A stretch of DNA of 50,355 nucleotides from Herminiimonas sp. (GTDB taxonomy: Bacteria > Pseudomonadota > Gammaproteobacteria > Burkholderiales > Burkholderiaceae_D): assembly GCA_027310305.1 (NCBI GenBank), contig DAIDBD010000100.1:1-50355 (forward strand). The letters are read 5' to 3'. The notes below the pieces were generated by a model. The model did not search any database, was not told the DNA's origin, and worked only from the letters and a program-made list of their open reading frames with translations. The position numbers were made by a program, and so were the translations under genes. How positions within the stretch are numbered: position 1 is the stretch's first letter; each line of letters begins with the position of its first letter. Positions 1-9,010 of the stretch are shown here, piece after piece.

Positions 1-445
1 GATCGATCATCGCCGCCAGCGTCGTGGATTTACCCGAACCGGTAGAGCCGACGACCAGGATCAGTCCGCGAGGGCGTGCGACCAAGTCCTTCAACACACC
101 CGGGAGTCCCAGCGATTCAAAAGAAGGGATGATGTTCTTGATGTGCCGGATCACCATGGAAGCCTCGCCGCGCTGGCGAAAGACATTGATGCGGAACCGG
201 CCGACATCGTGCACTCCTAATGCAAAATTAGCTTCCAGCGTTTCTTCAAACTGTTGAATCTGCTGCTCATTCATCAGGCTGTAGGCGACTTCTTTCACCA
301 TGCCGGGCTTCATGACCTGGCCGTTCACAGGCATCGCTACGCCTTCGATGCTGATATTGATGGGGGCGCCAGTGCTGAAAAAGAGATCTGAACCGCCTTT
401 TTCAACCATGAATTTCAGTACCGGGGTGATGTCGAGAGCTGCCAT
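1..445 (-). CDS. pilU: PilT/PilU-family type IV pilus retraction ATPase (partial)
   Basis: The minus strand encodes the first 148 residues of a twitching-motility ATPase; the rest runs off the left edge. The N-terminus has the family signature KGGSDLFF followed by PINISIEG. The PAS-like N-terminal domain continues to about residue 100. The RecA-like core begins with ARPRGLILV and a Walker A motif, GSTGSGKST, at about residue 138. The start at 445 was chosen because a TAA stop lies in frame a few codons upstream. These hexameric cytoplasmic ATPases power pilus retraction at the inner membrane. PilU is preferred over PilT because of the SDLFFSTGAP style of N-terminus, but the C-terminal half that would decide this is missing. 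The preceding gene on this strand is the glycosyltransferase at 504, which is transcribed towards it. Confidence 0.85.
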   Translation of the reverse strand, partial: MAALDITPVLKFMVEKGGSDLFFSTGAPINISIEGVAMPVNGQVMKPGMVKEVAYSLMNEQQIQQFEETLEANFALGVHDVGRFRINVFRQRGEASMVIRHIKNIIPSFESLGLPGVLKDLVARPRGLILVVGSTGSGKSTTLAAMID

Positions 446-503
446 GTCGATGGGTTATCCCAATTCGTTGAATTAGTGCTCTAGCATAAGTCGGAAAGCC
501 GGT

Positions 504-2312
504 TCAGGCAATCCACCGCTGCCACATCGAGAGATAAGCCCGCTCTAGCTGACGTGCGAAACGCTCTGTGTCGAACAGGGGCATGGTGCCGCGTGTCTGT
601 TCAAGGCGCGTGCGAATGGAATGAAGCGCTTCGGAGTGGGTGGCAAGGTGCAGGGCTTGCGATTCGTAATCCTGCAGCGTGCCGGTAACCAGCTCCGGCA
701 TACCGGCGGCGCGTAGCAAGCTGCCGGCAACCCGTGCGGCAAAAGTTTCGCCGGCACAGGTCACGACTGGCAAGCCAACCCACAAGGCGTCGCTGGTGGT
801 GGTGTGGGCGTTGTAGGGCAAGGTGTCGAGGAACAGGTCGGCCAGTTTCTGGCGTGCCAGATGCTGTTCTACCGGAACGCGCGGGGCGAAAATCAGACGG
901 CTAGGGTCAACGTTGCGTGCCTGCGCTGCTTTGCGCAAATTTTCTTGTGCCCAGATATTGCAGTCCAGCAGCCAGAGCACGCTTTTTGCGGTTTTCCGCA
1001 GCAAATTCATCCATATATCAAATAGTTGTGGCGTTATCTTGAAAGTCTGGTTGAAGCAGCAGAACACGAACCCGGACTCCGGTAAACCATATTCCGTCCG
1101 CGTTAGCGTGGCGGCGACAGGACGCAGCCTATCGTTAGGCTGGTAAGTGTCCGGCATGCGCACCAGTTGTTCGCTGTAGTGATGCGCCTGATCGGGCGGC
1201 GTAATGAAATTGTCCGAGATCAGGTAGTCGGCAAAAGGCGCCCCCATGGTGCCGGGGAACCCCAGCCAGTTCACCTGGATCGGTGCCGGTCGCAGTGCCA
1301 GAATACCGGTGCGGCTGGTCTGGGTAAACCCGGTCAGGTCGACCAGGATGTCGATACCGTCATCATAAATGTGCTTGGCCGCCTCATGTAGTGACATGGG
1401 CCGGATATCGGCGAAATGGTCGAACGCTGCCTCCAGACGCTTGCGCGTTGGCGTCTGGTCGTCCACCCCATATGAATAGGCATGGATTTCAAACTGCGCG
1501 CGGTCGTGGAGCTCAAACAGTTCGGTGGCCAGAAATGCCAGCGGATGCAGGCGGAAATCTCCGGAAAGGTAGCCAATGCGTAATTTGGGCTTGGCGGCTT
1601 TGGAAAAACGGTAATCAAGCCGCTTGCCGTCCTCGATCAGGCGGGTGTATCGATTGGCTACCCAGTTTTCGGCGCAGCGCCGTTGTTCGGCCGCCGTGGT
1701 GCCGGGCAGCGAAAGAAAAGCGAATGGCGAAATCTGTGCAGCCGGCTCTTCACGCACCAGGCGGCGAATCTCTGTCACTTCATCCGCCAGCTCCTGCCAG
1801 TCGCAGATATGCTGCCGCTGGTGCAACAAGTGGGCGCGGGCGTGGTGCAGCGCCGGGTTGAGGCGCAAAGCCTCCTGGTAACAGGCGATGGCTTCATCCA
1901 GGCGCCCGGCCTCGCGCAGCACATTGCCTAAATTGTTGTGCGTGTCGGCGTCGCGCGAATTGAGCCTGAGTGCATTGCGATAGCTGATGGCTGCTTGCTC
2001 GGGCTGCCCCAGTTCGCGCAGAGCGTTTCCAAGGTTGTAATGCGCGGCAATATCGCTGGCATCGGCACGTACGGATTGCTGGAAGTATGTGACAGCATGC
2101 TGGTATTGGCCCAGCGCGGAATAGGCATTGCCCAGCTGCAGCAATATCTGCGGGTGCCCCGGTGCGAGTTTCAGTGCGGTGCGATAGCTGACAATGGCGT
2201 CATCGGCCAGCCCCTGGTTCAAAAGCAGGTTGCCGAGTTCATAATGCTGGCCGGGGTCTCTTGGGTCGTGCAGGATGGCGCGCTTGAGCTGTTCGATGGG
2301 TTGATTTTGCAT
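504..2312 (-). CDS. TPR protein with O-GlcNAc-transferase-like (SPINDLY) glycosyltransferase domain
   Basis: 602 residues. The N-terminal third (about residues 15 to 165) is a run of tetratricopeptide repeats with the recurring pattern of GNALRELGQ-type turns and NPG/LNP helices. From about residue 240 the protein matches the GT41 catalytic region: RIGYLSGDFRLHP, VDLTGFTQTS, INWLGFPGT-like VNWLGFPGTMG, FNQTFKITP and TTTSDALWVGLPVVT. In the family these segments bind UDP-sugar and transfer it to Ser/Thr. No signal peptide is seen, so it should be cytoplasmic. It is transcribed in line with mnmC (9-nt gap upstream) and with the downstream pilT/pilU-family gene. The target protein is unknown; pilin or flagellin are only guesses from context. 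Confidence 0.85.
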   Translation of the reverse strand: MQNQPIEQLKRAILHDPRDPGQHYELGNLLLNQGLADDAIVSYRTALKLAPGHPQILLQLGNAYSALGQYQHAVTYFQQSVRADASDIAAHYNLGNALRELGQPEQAAISYRNALRLNSRDADTHNNLGNVLREAGRLDEAIACYQEALRLNPALHHARAHLLHQRQHICDWQELADEVTEIRRLVREEPAAQISPFAFLSLPGTTAAEQRRCAENWVANRYTRLIEDGKRLDYRFSKAAKPKLRIGYLSGDFRLHPLAFLATELFELHDRAQFEIHAYSYGVDDQTPTRKRLEAAFDHFADIRPMSLHEAAKHIYDDGIDILVDLTGFTQTSRTGILALRPAPIQVNWLGFPGTMGAPFADYLISDNFITPPDQAHHYSEQLVRMPDTYQPNDRLRPVAATLTRTEYGLPESGFVFCCFNQTFKITPQLFDIWMNLLRKTAKSVLWLLDCNIWAQENLRKAAQARNVDPSRLIFAPRVPVEQHLARQKLADLFLDTLPYNAHTTTSDALWVGLPVVTCAGETFAARVAGSLLRAAGMPELVTGTLQDYESQALHLATHSEALHSIRTRLEQTRGTMPLFDTERFARQLERAYLSMWQRWIA

Positions 2313-2321
2313 GAGATGATT

Positions 2322-4256
2322 CTATCCGATCGCAGCACCGATGAGCCTTTTCAGGCCGCGCTGCCGTAACAGAAAACGGTTGGGGTCGAGCGCCCCGACC
2401 AGACCGGCATTGACCGGCAACGGTTCGGCTTCCAGCATGGCGGCAATGATTTCGCTGCACAATGGTGCAGTCAGCATGCCCTTGGAACCATGGCCGGTGT
2501 TGACGTACAACCCGCCCAGCCAGGGCAGATATTCTGCGCTTAACCGGCTACCCGGGCTGTAGCGCTCGATGACCAGGTCTGCATCGAGCAACGGGCCAGC
2601 CATGGGCAGATAATCGGGCGTGGTGCAGCGCAAGGCAGCGCGGCCTTGCATGGCATCAGGAACAAACTCGCCCAGGGATTGATACAGGGTTGGCGATAGG
2701 TGTTTCAGCATGGCCAGATTCTGGGTATGCTCGGCGGCGCGCAACTCGATTCCACGGTCGTCGGCCACGAAGCTGGCTCCGGCGCAATGCTGGCCGTCCC
2801 TGGCGGGGCTGACATAACCCTCGGTACAGATTACGGCCTTGAGATGCGCGCTCTCCAGGGTGGAAGGCAGCAGGGTAACTTGCCCACGTACCGGTTCCAG
2901 CGGCAGATGCGCGCTCTGGGCAAAACGCAGGCAGTCATTGGCTCCGGCGAGGATCACGACAGGCGCTTGTGCCAGGCATGATTGCTCTCCCTGGACTTGC
3001 CAGCCATGTGCATCATGAACCAGACACAGGGCATCGGAAGCCGTCAGAATACTGATCCCGGGGTGTGCAGCCAGCGCTTGGCACAAAGCTGGCGGATGCA
3101 CCCAGCCTCCTGATGAAAACCATAGCCCGCCATGCGGCATCGTCACACCTGCCAACTGGCTGGCCTCGGAGGCATCCACTGCGCGCACCAGTTCTTGCGG
3201 CAGGCCGCGCGCCAACACCTCTTCGCAACGCTTGGCTTCTCGTGCATTGAACGCTTGCTGCAGCAGACCGCAATCATCCCAGTCGTGACCTTTGGACAGT
3301 AGTCTTCTCAGCAGGGAGAGTGTAGTCAGGTAACCGATCTGGACTACCCGGCTCAACGGAATATCATGCCCGGAAAGGCGAGGATAGAGCACGCCTTGCG
3401 GGTTGCCGGACGCTTCCTGCGCAAGTTCGGCGTGGCGCTCGATCAGCGTGACCTGCCAGCCGCGCGATGCAAGGCTGTAAGCGCTTGAGGTGCCGGCAAT
3501 GCCGCCGCCGATGACGATGGCACGTCGATCGGACTGCATCTGAATATCAACGGCCCTCGGGTAATGTCCGCGCAGCATGTCACGCTTGCTGCCAAAGCCG
3601 GCGATTTTTTCGACCTTAAACCCAAGCGCTTCCATTCCGCGCCTGACGTCGCCTACGCTGGTAAAGGTGGAAAAAGTGCAGCCGGGTGCAGAAAGCCGGC
3701 CGATTTCTGCCAGCAATCCGGGCTGCCACATGTCGGGGTTCTTGGCCGGGGCGAATCCATCCAGAAACCAGGCATCCACATGAGCATGCAATTCAGGAAG
3801 GGTCTCATTGGCATCACCGATCAGCAGGGTGAGTGTCACGCGCCCGCCGTCGAACACCATGCGCCGCCAACCCGGCGCCAGATCGCGGTATTGCTCCAAC
3901 AGTGGTGCACTCCATGGGGCTAGTTCTGGCCATAGGCCCAGCGCCCGGCTCATATCGTCATGTGTCAGCAGATATTTCTCGGTGCTGATGAAATGCAGGC
4001 GGGCATGGGGTGGAGCGCAGGCATTCCACAATTGCCATGCACAGAGAAAGTTAAGTCCGGTGCCGAATCCGGTTTCACCGATGGTGAACAACGGCTCCTG
4101 CAGGTTCTGCCAGCGCTGTTGTAGGTGGTTATGGTGCAGAAAGACGTGGCGCGTTTCCTCGATCCCGGATTCGCGTGAGAAATACACATCGTCGAAGGTC
4201 GCCGACCGCGGCTGCCCGTCGCGCCATTGGAGTTTGCCTGTGATCTGATCGCTCAT
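2322..4256 (-). CDS. mnmC: MnmC bifunctional tRNA 5-methylaminomethyl-2-thiouridine synthase
   Basis: 644 residues, close to the usual length of about 660. The N-terminal domain (about 1 to 235) is the SAM-dependent methyltransferase (DUF752 type) with GETGFGTGLNFLCAW and the DAWFLDGFAPAKNPDMW segment. The C-terminal domain starts with a Rossmann FAD motif, VIGGGIAGTSSAYSLASRGW, at about residue 248, followed by QEASGNPQGVLYPRLS. It ends with GLYVNTGHGSKGM, typical of DAO-family oxidases. The enzyme converts cmnm5U34 to mnm5U34 at the tRNA wobble position, using FAD-dependent removal of the carboxymethyl group and then SAM methylation. The gene is divergent from the methyltransferase at 4295, with only 38 bp between them. 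Confidence 0.95.
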   Translation of the reverse strand: MSDQITGKLQWRDGQPRSATFDDVYFSRESGIEETRHVFLHHNHLQQRWQNLQEPLFTIGETGFGTGLNFLCAWQLWNACAPPHARLHFISTEKYLLTHDDMSRALGLWPELAPWSAPLLEQYRDLAPGWRRMVFDGGRVTLTLLIGDANETLPELHAHVDAWFLDGFAPAKNPDMWQPGLLAEIGRLSAPGCTFSTFTSVGDVRRGMEALGFKVEKIAGFGSKRDMLRGHYPRAVDIQMQSDRRAIVIGGGIAGTSSAYSLASRGWQVTLIERHAELAQEASGNPQGVLYPRLSGHDIPLSRVVQIGYLTTLSLLRRLLSKGHDWDDCGLLQQAFNAREAKRCEEVLARGLPQELVRAVDASEASQLAGVTMPHGGLWFSSGGWVHPPALCQALAAHPGISILTASDALCLVHDAHGWQVQGEQSCLAQAPVVILAGANDCLRFAQSAHLPLEPVRGQVTLLPSTLESAHLKAVICTEGYVSPARDGQHCAGASFVADDRGIELRAAEHTQNLAMLKHLSPTLYQSLGEFVPDAMQGRAALRCTTPDYLPMAGPLLDADLVIERYSPGSRLSAEYLPWLGGLYVNTGHGSKGMLTAPLCSEIIAAMLEAEPLPVNAGLVGALDPNRFLLRQRGLKRLIGAAIG

Positions 4257-4294
4257 TGTGTTGATGCCCTGATTAGGGCATATTTTCGCATGAG

Positions 4295-4819
4295 ATGCAT
4301 GCTTCCAACGAACCAGCTTCCTTATGGGTGACCCGTTTCGCCCCGTTGATCCGCCTGGGCGGCACGGTGCTCGACCTGGCTTGCGGTAACGGACGCAACG
4401 CGCGCTGGCTGGCGCAGCGGGGCTGGCAGGTGGTAGCGATCGATCGCAATGCCGAGGCGCTTGCTGGCTTGCGAGGCATGGACAACATCACAACCCTGCA
4501 AGTCGACCTTGAAAACGCGCCGTGGCCTTATCCTGGGCGCAAGTTCGATGGCATCGTCGTCTGCCGCTATTTGCATCGCCCGCTATTTCCCCACATTGCT
4601 GCAAGTCTGGCGGAGGACGGCGTGCTGATCTATGAAACCTTCATGCTGGGGCAGGCGCAATACGGCCGCCCGAGTAATCCCGATTTTCTGTTGCAGCAGG
4701 ATGAACTGCTGAATGCCTTTTCGCCTTCATTGCATGTCGTTGCTTTCGAGCAGGGCGTGGTGGCTGAACCAACCCCCGCATTTCTTCAGCGGATTTGCGC
4801 CAAACGTCCAATCAGGTGA
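4295..4819 (+). CDS. Class I SAM-dependent methyltransferase (TehB/UbiE-like fold)
   Basis: 174 residues with a canonical motif I, VLDLACGNGRNARWLAQRGW, at about residues 25 to 44, followed by VVAIDRN as the acidic post-I motif that binds the ribose of SAM. It is a minimal methyltransferase domain with no extra domains, signal peptide or membrane segment. The substrate cannot be read from sequence; tellurite-resistance-like or small-metabolite methyltransferases are typical homologues. It is the first gene on this strand and ends 37 nt before the start chosen for the PQQ-type lipoprotein gene. A palindrome at 4823 to 4838, right after its stop, suggests that the downstream gene has its own control. 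Confidence 0.8.
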   Translation: MHASNEPASLWVTRFAPLIRLGGTVLDLACGNGRNARWLAQRGWQVVAIDRNAEALAGLRGMDNITTLQVDLENAPWPYPGRKFDGIVVCRYLHRPLFPHIAASLAEDGVLIYETFMLGQAQYGRPSNPDFLLQQDELLNAFSPSLHVVAFEQGVVAEPTPAFLQRICAKRPIR

Positions 4820-4822
4820 TAC

Positions 4823-4838
4823 CATACTAACTAGTATG
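4823..4838. promoter_or_regulatory. Perfect 7-2-7 palindrome upstream of the PQQ dehydrogenase-like gene
   Basis: CATACTA-AC-TAGTATG is a perfect inverted repeat with a 2-bp centre, directly after the methyltransferase stop and 18 bp before the GTG start chosen for the PQQ-type gene. The size and compact centre resemble TetR-family operators (inference). It overlaps an ATG at 4836 in the reading frame, which argues that this ATG is not the true start. Confidence 0.45.
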
Positions 4839-4856
4839 TTTACTGGGGGTGTAGCC

Positions 4857-6623
4857 GTGATCAAGCATTTTCTGATGTCCCTTTCTGCCGTGGTCTTGCT
4901 TGCCTCCTGCGCGCATGCGCCGGTAGGTAGGGTGAGCAATATGGGGTGGCCCAGCTATGGCAAGGACTACAGCAATCAGCGCTTTTCTTCGCTGAAACAG
5001 ATCAACCGCGACAATGTGGCGCAACTGCAACCGGCTTGGACGTACCACAGCGGCGTCAAGGCGACCTTCCAGGCGACGCCGATTGTCGTCGACGGCGTGA
5101 TGTACGTTTCGCTGCCTTATAACCATGTCGTGGCGCTGGACGCAAAATCCGGCCAGCAACTCTGGAAGTACGAACACAAACGTCGCAAGGATTGGAACAT
5201 GTGCTGCGGCCCGGCCAACCGCGGTGTGGCGGTCAGCGATGGCAAGGTTTTCATCGGCACTGTCGATGCCCGACTCATTGCGCTGGATGCCAGGACAGGC
5301 AAGGTGGTGTGGGATATCAATGCTGTTGGGGATAACGTCGCAACCGAAGGCATCGAATCGCTCAACACCAATGATCCACTCAGCCGTGAAAAGGTTTCAG
5401 GCGGTACCGGTATTGGCATCGCGATGGCGCCAGTGGTATACAAAGGCAAGGTGATTATCGGCATTACCGGCGTGGGCTATGGACTACATATCGAAGCCGA
5501 TCGTCCGGATGCTCCGCTGGGTGCGGTGATTGGCGTGGCTGGGCGCTACGGCCGTCCTGGTTTTCTTGCTGCCTTCGATGCACAAACAGGCAAGCGCGTA
5601 TGGCAGTTTGACACCATTCCACCCGAAGGTTGGGAAGGGCAGTTTAGCCCGACCACCCCCGATGGCGTGCCGCTTAACCGCAATGTTGAAAACGAACGCG
5701 CCAGTTTCCCCCAATATCGCGATGCCTGGCGTTTTGGCGGCGGTTCGGCATGGACGACTCCCGCGATCGATACCAAACTGGGGCTGCTGTATTTTGGCAC
5801 CGGCAACCCTTCGCCGCAGATGGATGACATCTCGCGCCCAGGCGACAATCTCTACACCGTTTCGCTGGTTGCACTGGAAATCGACACCGGCAAGCTGCGC
5901 TGGCACTATCAGCAAGTGCCGCACGATGTATGGGGCTATGACATCGCCAGCCCGCCGGTATTGTTCGATTACCAGCGTGGCGGCAAGAAAATTGCCGCAG
6001 TAGGGCAAGCCAGCAAGACCGGCTGGTTCTATGTGCACGACCGCGCCACAGGTGAGTTGCTGCTCAAATCCGAGGCTTTCGTGCCGCAGTCCAACCTGTT
6101 CGTGCATGCCACACCCGAAGGCACTCGTGTGCATCCCGGTGTGTTCGGCGGGGTGAACTGGTCGCCTTCATCGGTGGATGAGGCAGGGCAGCAGGCGTTC
6201 GTGGCGGCTATGCATATGCCGGTAAAATATACCCTGCATGAATCACCCGCCAGCAATGGCAAGCCAGCGATTCGCTACACCACGTCGGAGCCGATCGACG
6301 AGCCGAAGTGGGGGCTGCTGTCCTCCATCGACCTGCAAACTGGCAAAATTCGCTGGCAACAGAAAACACCTGAACCTTTGATCGGTGGGGTGCTGGCTAC
6401 GGCCGGCGGATTGCTGTTTACCGGTGAGGGCAATGGCAGATTTGATGCCTATGACACCAATAACGGCAAGCTGCTATGGCAATACAAAGCCGAAGCGGGC
6501 GTCAATGCTCCTCCGATCACCTACGAGATTGACGGCGTGCAATACGTTGCAGTGGCTGCGGGTGGCAATCAGATATGGGGATACAAACAAGGGGATGGGC
6601 TGATGGTGTTCAGGCTGCCTTGA
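4857..6623 (+). CDS. PQQ-dependent alcohol dehydrogenase-like lipoprotein (8-bladed quinoprotein propeller)
   Basis: 588 residues from GTG 4857, preferred over upstream ATGs because a GGGGG ribosome site lies 7 nt ahead and the product then starts with a lipoprotein signal, MIKHFLMSLSAVVLLASC (LASC lipobox, Cys18). The mature part has quinoprotein features: repeated TGKxxW blade motifs, the vicinal disulfide Cys116-Cys117 in NMCCGPANRG, GTGNPSP, and RPGDNLYT before the active-site strand. Known type I quinoproteins oxidise alcohols in the periplasm with PQQ and Ca or a lanthanide. The family's catalytic Asp usually sits in W-D-[YF]-[DA]; here the sequence is W-G-Y-D (Gly360, Asp362), so ordinary catalysis is doubtful. 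There is no cytochrome c domain. Alternatives are a divergent dehydrogenase or a PQQ-binding sensor or scaffold. Confidence 0.75.
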   Translation: MIKHFLMSLSAVVLLASCAHAPVGRVSNMGWPSYGKDYSNQRFSSLKQINRDNVAQLQPAWTYHSGVKATFQATPIVVDGVMYVSLPYNHVVALDAKSGQQLWKYEHKRRKDWNMCCGPANRGVAVSDGKVFIGTVDARLIALDARTGKVVWDINAVGDNVATEGIESLNTNDPLSREKVSGGTGIGIAMAPVVYKGKVIIGITGVGYGLHIEADRPDAPLGAVIGVAGRYGRPGFLAAFDAQTGKRVWQFDTIPPEGWEGQFSPTTPDGVPLNRNVENERASFPQYRDAWRFGGGSAWTTPAIDTKLGLLYFGTGNPSPQMDDISRPGDNLYTVSLVALEIDTGKLRWHYQQVPHDVWGYDIASPPVLFDYQRGGKKIAAVGQASKTGWFYVHDRATGELLLKSEAFVPQSNLFVHATPEGTRVHPGVFGGVNWSPSSVDEAGQQAFVAAMHMPVKYTLHESPASNGKPAIRYTTSEPIDEPKWGLLSSIDLQTGKIRWQQKTPEPLIGGVLATAGGLLFTGEGNGRFDAYDTNNGKLLWQYKAEAGVNAPPITYEIDGVQYVAVAAGGNQIWGYKQGDGLMVFRLP

Positions 6624-6647
6624 TGTTTTAGCAGCTAGAGAAAAAAG

Positions 6648-6677
6648 AGGCCTCGCAGCGGTGCGCGAGGCCTTTTT
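6648..6677. terminator. Rho-independent terminator between convergent genes
   Basis: A 9-bp GC-rich stem, AGGCCTCGC pairing with GCGAGGCCT, has an 8-nt loop, is preceded by an A-run and followed by TTTTT. It can therefore terminate the PQQ-type gene on the plus strand and the cytochrome b gene on the minus strand. Confidence 0.85.
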
Positions 6678-6684
6678 AATTGAT

Positions 6685-7317
6685 CTACTTCCGACTGATG
6701 AAGCTTTTTCCACCGAAGAGCACGGTCACAAAATTCAGCACATGTAACAACATAATCAGCAGCGTGATGCCCGCCGCTTGCAGAGAGAACGGTTCATGGA
6801 TGCTGCGTCTCGTTTTGCAGCCGGTGATCATGGCTTTGACCAGGAACTCCTTGTGCGCGAGGCTGCCCATGACTACACCGAACAGATGCAGGCAAATCAG
6901 CCAGAACCATGCATAACTCAGGTGGTGATGCCAGTCTTTGGCCAGGTCGTCGTCATATTCGAACGCCAGATAGCCGGTGCCAACCACAGCCAACCCTAGC
7001 AGCAGCATGGCGTAAATCGCCAAAGCGCCTGCGGGGTTGTGACCGAGATAATTCCGGGCCTTGCCCCGGATCAGGGCGATAGCGTATTTCACGCCTTTGA
7101 TGAGGGAGGGTGGGAAACGGCGAAATGCCGCCAGATCATGGGCCATGAACCCGTAAATAATCCGGACTATCAGGATGGCCCCCATGGCGTAGCCGGCATA
7201 GATATGAATCATCCGATCCAGCTCGGAATCGCGCGTCCACATGGCCACGCTGAATGCGGCCACCATGCTCCAGTGCATCAGCCGTACCGGCCAACGCCAG
7301 ACCAAGATAATCTTCAA
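6685..7317 (-). CDS. Cytochrome b561/Ni-Fe hydrogenase b-type cytochrome
   Basis: About 210 residues with four to five membrane helices and histidines placed for b-heme ligation: LMHWSMVAAFSVA, IHIYAGYAMGAIL, a DWHHHLSYAW segment and LICLHLFGVVMGS. It belongs to the cytochrome b561/HupC-like superfamily, which passes electrons between periplasmic partners and quinone. A GTG at 7386 would add 23 residues without a ribosome site. The TTG at 7317, preceded by AACAGG, gives an N-terminus (MKIILVWRWPVRLMHW) that starts just before helix 1, so it was chosen with moderate confidence. It follows fdhE on the same strand after a gap of about 140 bp, and converges on the PQQ-type gene. The electron partner is not evident; the formate dehydrogenase already has its own b subunit. 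Confidence 0.75.
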   Translation of the reverse strand: MKIILVWRWPVRLMHWSMVAAFSVAMWTRDSELDRMIHIYAGYAMGAILIVRIIYGFMAHDLAAFRRFPPSLIKGVKYAIALIRGKARNYLGHNPAGALAIYAMLLLGLAVVGTGYLAFEYDDDLAKDWHHHLSYAWFWLICLHLFGVVMGSLAHKEFLVKAMITGCKTRRSIHEPFSLQAAGITLLIMLLHVLNFVTVLFGGKSFISRK

Positions 7318-7457
7318 GGAAAAACCTGTTCTAATTGTGTCGGTTTTATACCGCAAATCGGGTAACGGATGCGGCGATAAGCACACATGCTATGCAAGCA
7401 ACGGGATTCAGGCAAGCAATTGCCGAAGAAGAGGGGGTAAAGTGATTTCGTTATGGT

Positions 7458-8360
7458 TTACCCGAACTCGGTCATCAAGAATGGATTGATGCCAAACCGC
7501 TGATAACCGGCTTCACCGACGAGAATATCCAGGGAGATTGTTGCCAGATCATCCGCGATGATGTCGACTGCTGGATTTTTTTCCATGTGCATGATTTTGC
7601 TATACACATGGCATGAATCACAGGTTTCAGCCTGAATGGCGCCATCGGAACCATCGATGCCGTAGTAGAAGACATGCTTGCTATCGCCACAGCTGACGCA
7701 GTGGATGCGTTCCATGTTCCACTGCGATGAACACAATGAACAGACAAGATAACGCAAGCCCTGGTTGGCCGCCCCGGCCCGAACGATACTACCTACTGGG
7801 GGAGAGTCGCACACAGGGCAGTGATTGGCCGGGCGCCCAGCAGGATGGGCCTTGATGGCACGGCTATCCAGGTGTCCGGTCAATGACGTCCAGTATGTCT
7901 GCAGCGCAGCGGCAACCAACGGCATCATGCCGATGTCGCAACGCGAGGAATCCCCCTCGAGATAGCCTTGTGCCCAGCTTTCCAGGTCGCTTCCAGAAGC
8001 GGCGGAGAGCAGGCTTTTTGTCCGGACGGAGAAATCCCGGGGGGCCTTGCCGGAAACTTCATCGGTGATCGTTCTCAGTGCGTTCTGCCATGCAGGGTCT
8101 CGCAGAAAAGCTCCGATGGCCAAGGGCGTCTGTCCGGTCGCGACGGGAGGTAGGCTGGTCTGCGGAAATGCTGCCAAAATCCGGTGTTGGGCCATGGCGA
8201 CTTCTGCCACGAAGGTCAGATAATCTGACATGGCATGCCCCTGCGCCAGATTTTTCAGACGTAATGCCCTGTCGAGAAACAGGGCATCTGTCTGCGGCAA
8301 CAACAAGAATGGGATTTCTGTCGAACTGTCGGAGAAGTGTATCGGTTGATCAATCGCCAT
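7458..8360 (-). CDS. fdhE: Formate dehydrogenase accessory protein FdhE
   Basis: 300 residues. The C-terminal half carries the FdhE cysteine pairs that form rubredoxin-like metal sites: CPVCDSPPVGS, CSLCSSQW, CVSCGDS and CDSCHVYSK. The N-terminal half is helical. In enterobacteria FdhE is a cytoplasmic chaperone needed for activity of the Tat-exported respiratory formate dehydrogenases (established for the family). Its ATG overlaps the fdnI stop (TGATG), so the two genes are translationally coupled as the last genes of the fdn operon. Confidence 0.93.
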   Translation of the reverse strand: MAIDQPIHFSDSSTEIPFLLLPQTDALFLDRALRLKNLAQGHAMSDYLTFVAEVAMAQHRILAAFPQTSLPPVATGQTPLAIGAFLRDPAWQNALRTITDEVSGKAPRDFSVRTKSLLSAASGSDLESWAQGYLEGDSSRCDIGMMPLVAAALQTYWTSLTGHLDSRAIKAHPAGRPANHCPVCDSPPVGSIVRAGAANQGLRYLVCSLCSSQWNMERIHCVSCGDSKHVFYYGIDGSDGAIQAETCDSCHVYSKIMHMEKNPAVDIIADDLATISLDILVGEAGYQRFGINPFLMTEFG

Positions 8361-9010
8361 CAGTGGTCGTTACCCTGCTCGATACGCTTGTGCCAGCCGG
8401 GATGGTGCTTCTTCACCCAGGCGCGGGTGACCGTGCCGCGGATCATGGCACGCAGCGTGCCTTTCACCCAGATGGCGGCATACACGTGCACGACGATGCC
8501 CGTGGTCATGACAAAAGCGCAGAAGGCGTGCAGCAGCACCGCAAAACGGTCGAGGTTGCGCGGGAACCACGGCGTGAACCACGGCTGCCAGATGATGATG
8601 CCAGTGATGAACAGCGTTGGAATGGTGGCGATCATGGTCCAGAACAGCAGCTTTTGTCCGGCATTGTAGCGATCCACTTCCGGCAGCCTGTCTTCATGGT
8701 TCTGGATGACGTCCTGAATCTGCTTAAGCCACTGTACGTCGTTCTTGCTCATGATGTTGTGGTGCCAGAAGCGTAGCGCCAAGGCACTGAACGAGGTGAA
8801 CATCACCACACCGATGTAGGGGTGCAGGATACGCGTCCACGGGCCACCACCGAACAGGTTGGTGAGCCAGAACAGCGCCGGATGGAACAGGGCGAACCCG
8901 GACAGAATGAGCAGGATGAAGGTGATCGCCGTCACCCAGTGGTTGAGCCGCTCCTGCGCATTGTAGCGCTGGATGTATTTGCTGCTGTCATGACTGGTGT
9001 GTGCGCTCAT
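8360..9010 (-). CDS. fdnI: Formate dehydrogenase gamma subunit, cytochrome b556
   Basis: 216 residues with four predicted membrane helices. Histidines in the helices match the FdnI heme ligand pattern ([37 protein letters not shown]-type ALRFWHHN, and [21 protein letters not shown]). It anchors the complex in the inner membrane, binds two b hemes and reduces menaquinone or ubiquinone. It overlaps the fdnH stop by 4 nt (ATGA) and the fdhE start, a tight operon arrangement. Confidence 0.93.
   Translation of the reverse strand: MSAHTSHDSSKYIQRYNAQERLNHWVTAITFILLILSGFALFHPALFWLTNLFGGGPWTRILHPYIGVVMFTSFSALALRFWHHNIMSKNDVQWLKQIQDVIQNHEDRLPEVDRYNAGQKLLFWTMIATIPTLFITGIIIWQPWFTPWFPRNLDRFAVLLHAFCAFVMTTGIVVHVYAAIWVKGTLRAMIRGTVTRAWVKKHHPGWHKRIEQGNDH

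Noticed and set aside
4713-4856. Longer N-terminus for the PQQ-type protein.
   Set aside because: It overlaps the methyltransferase gene and hides the lipoprotein signal; GTG 4857 has a ribosome site.
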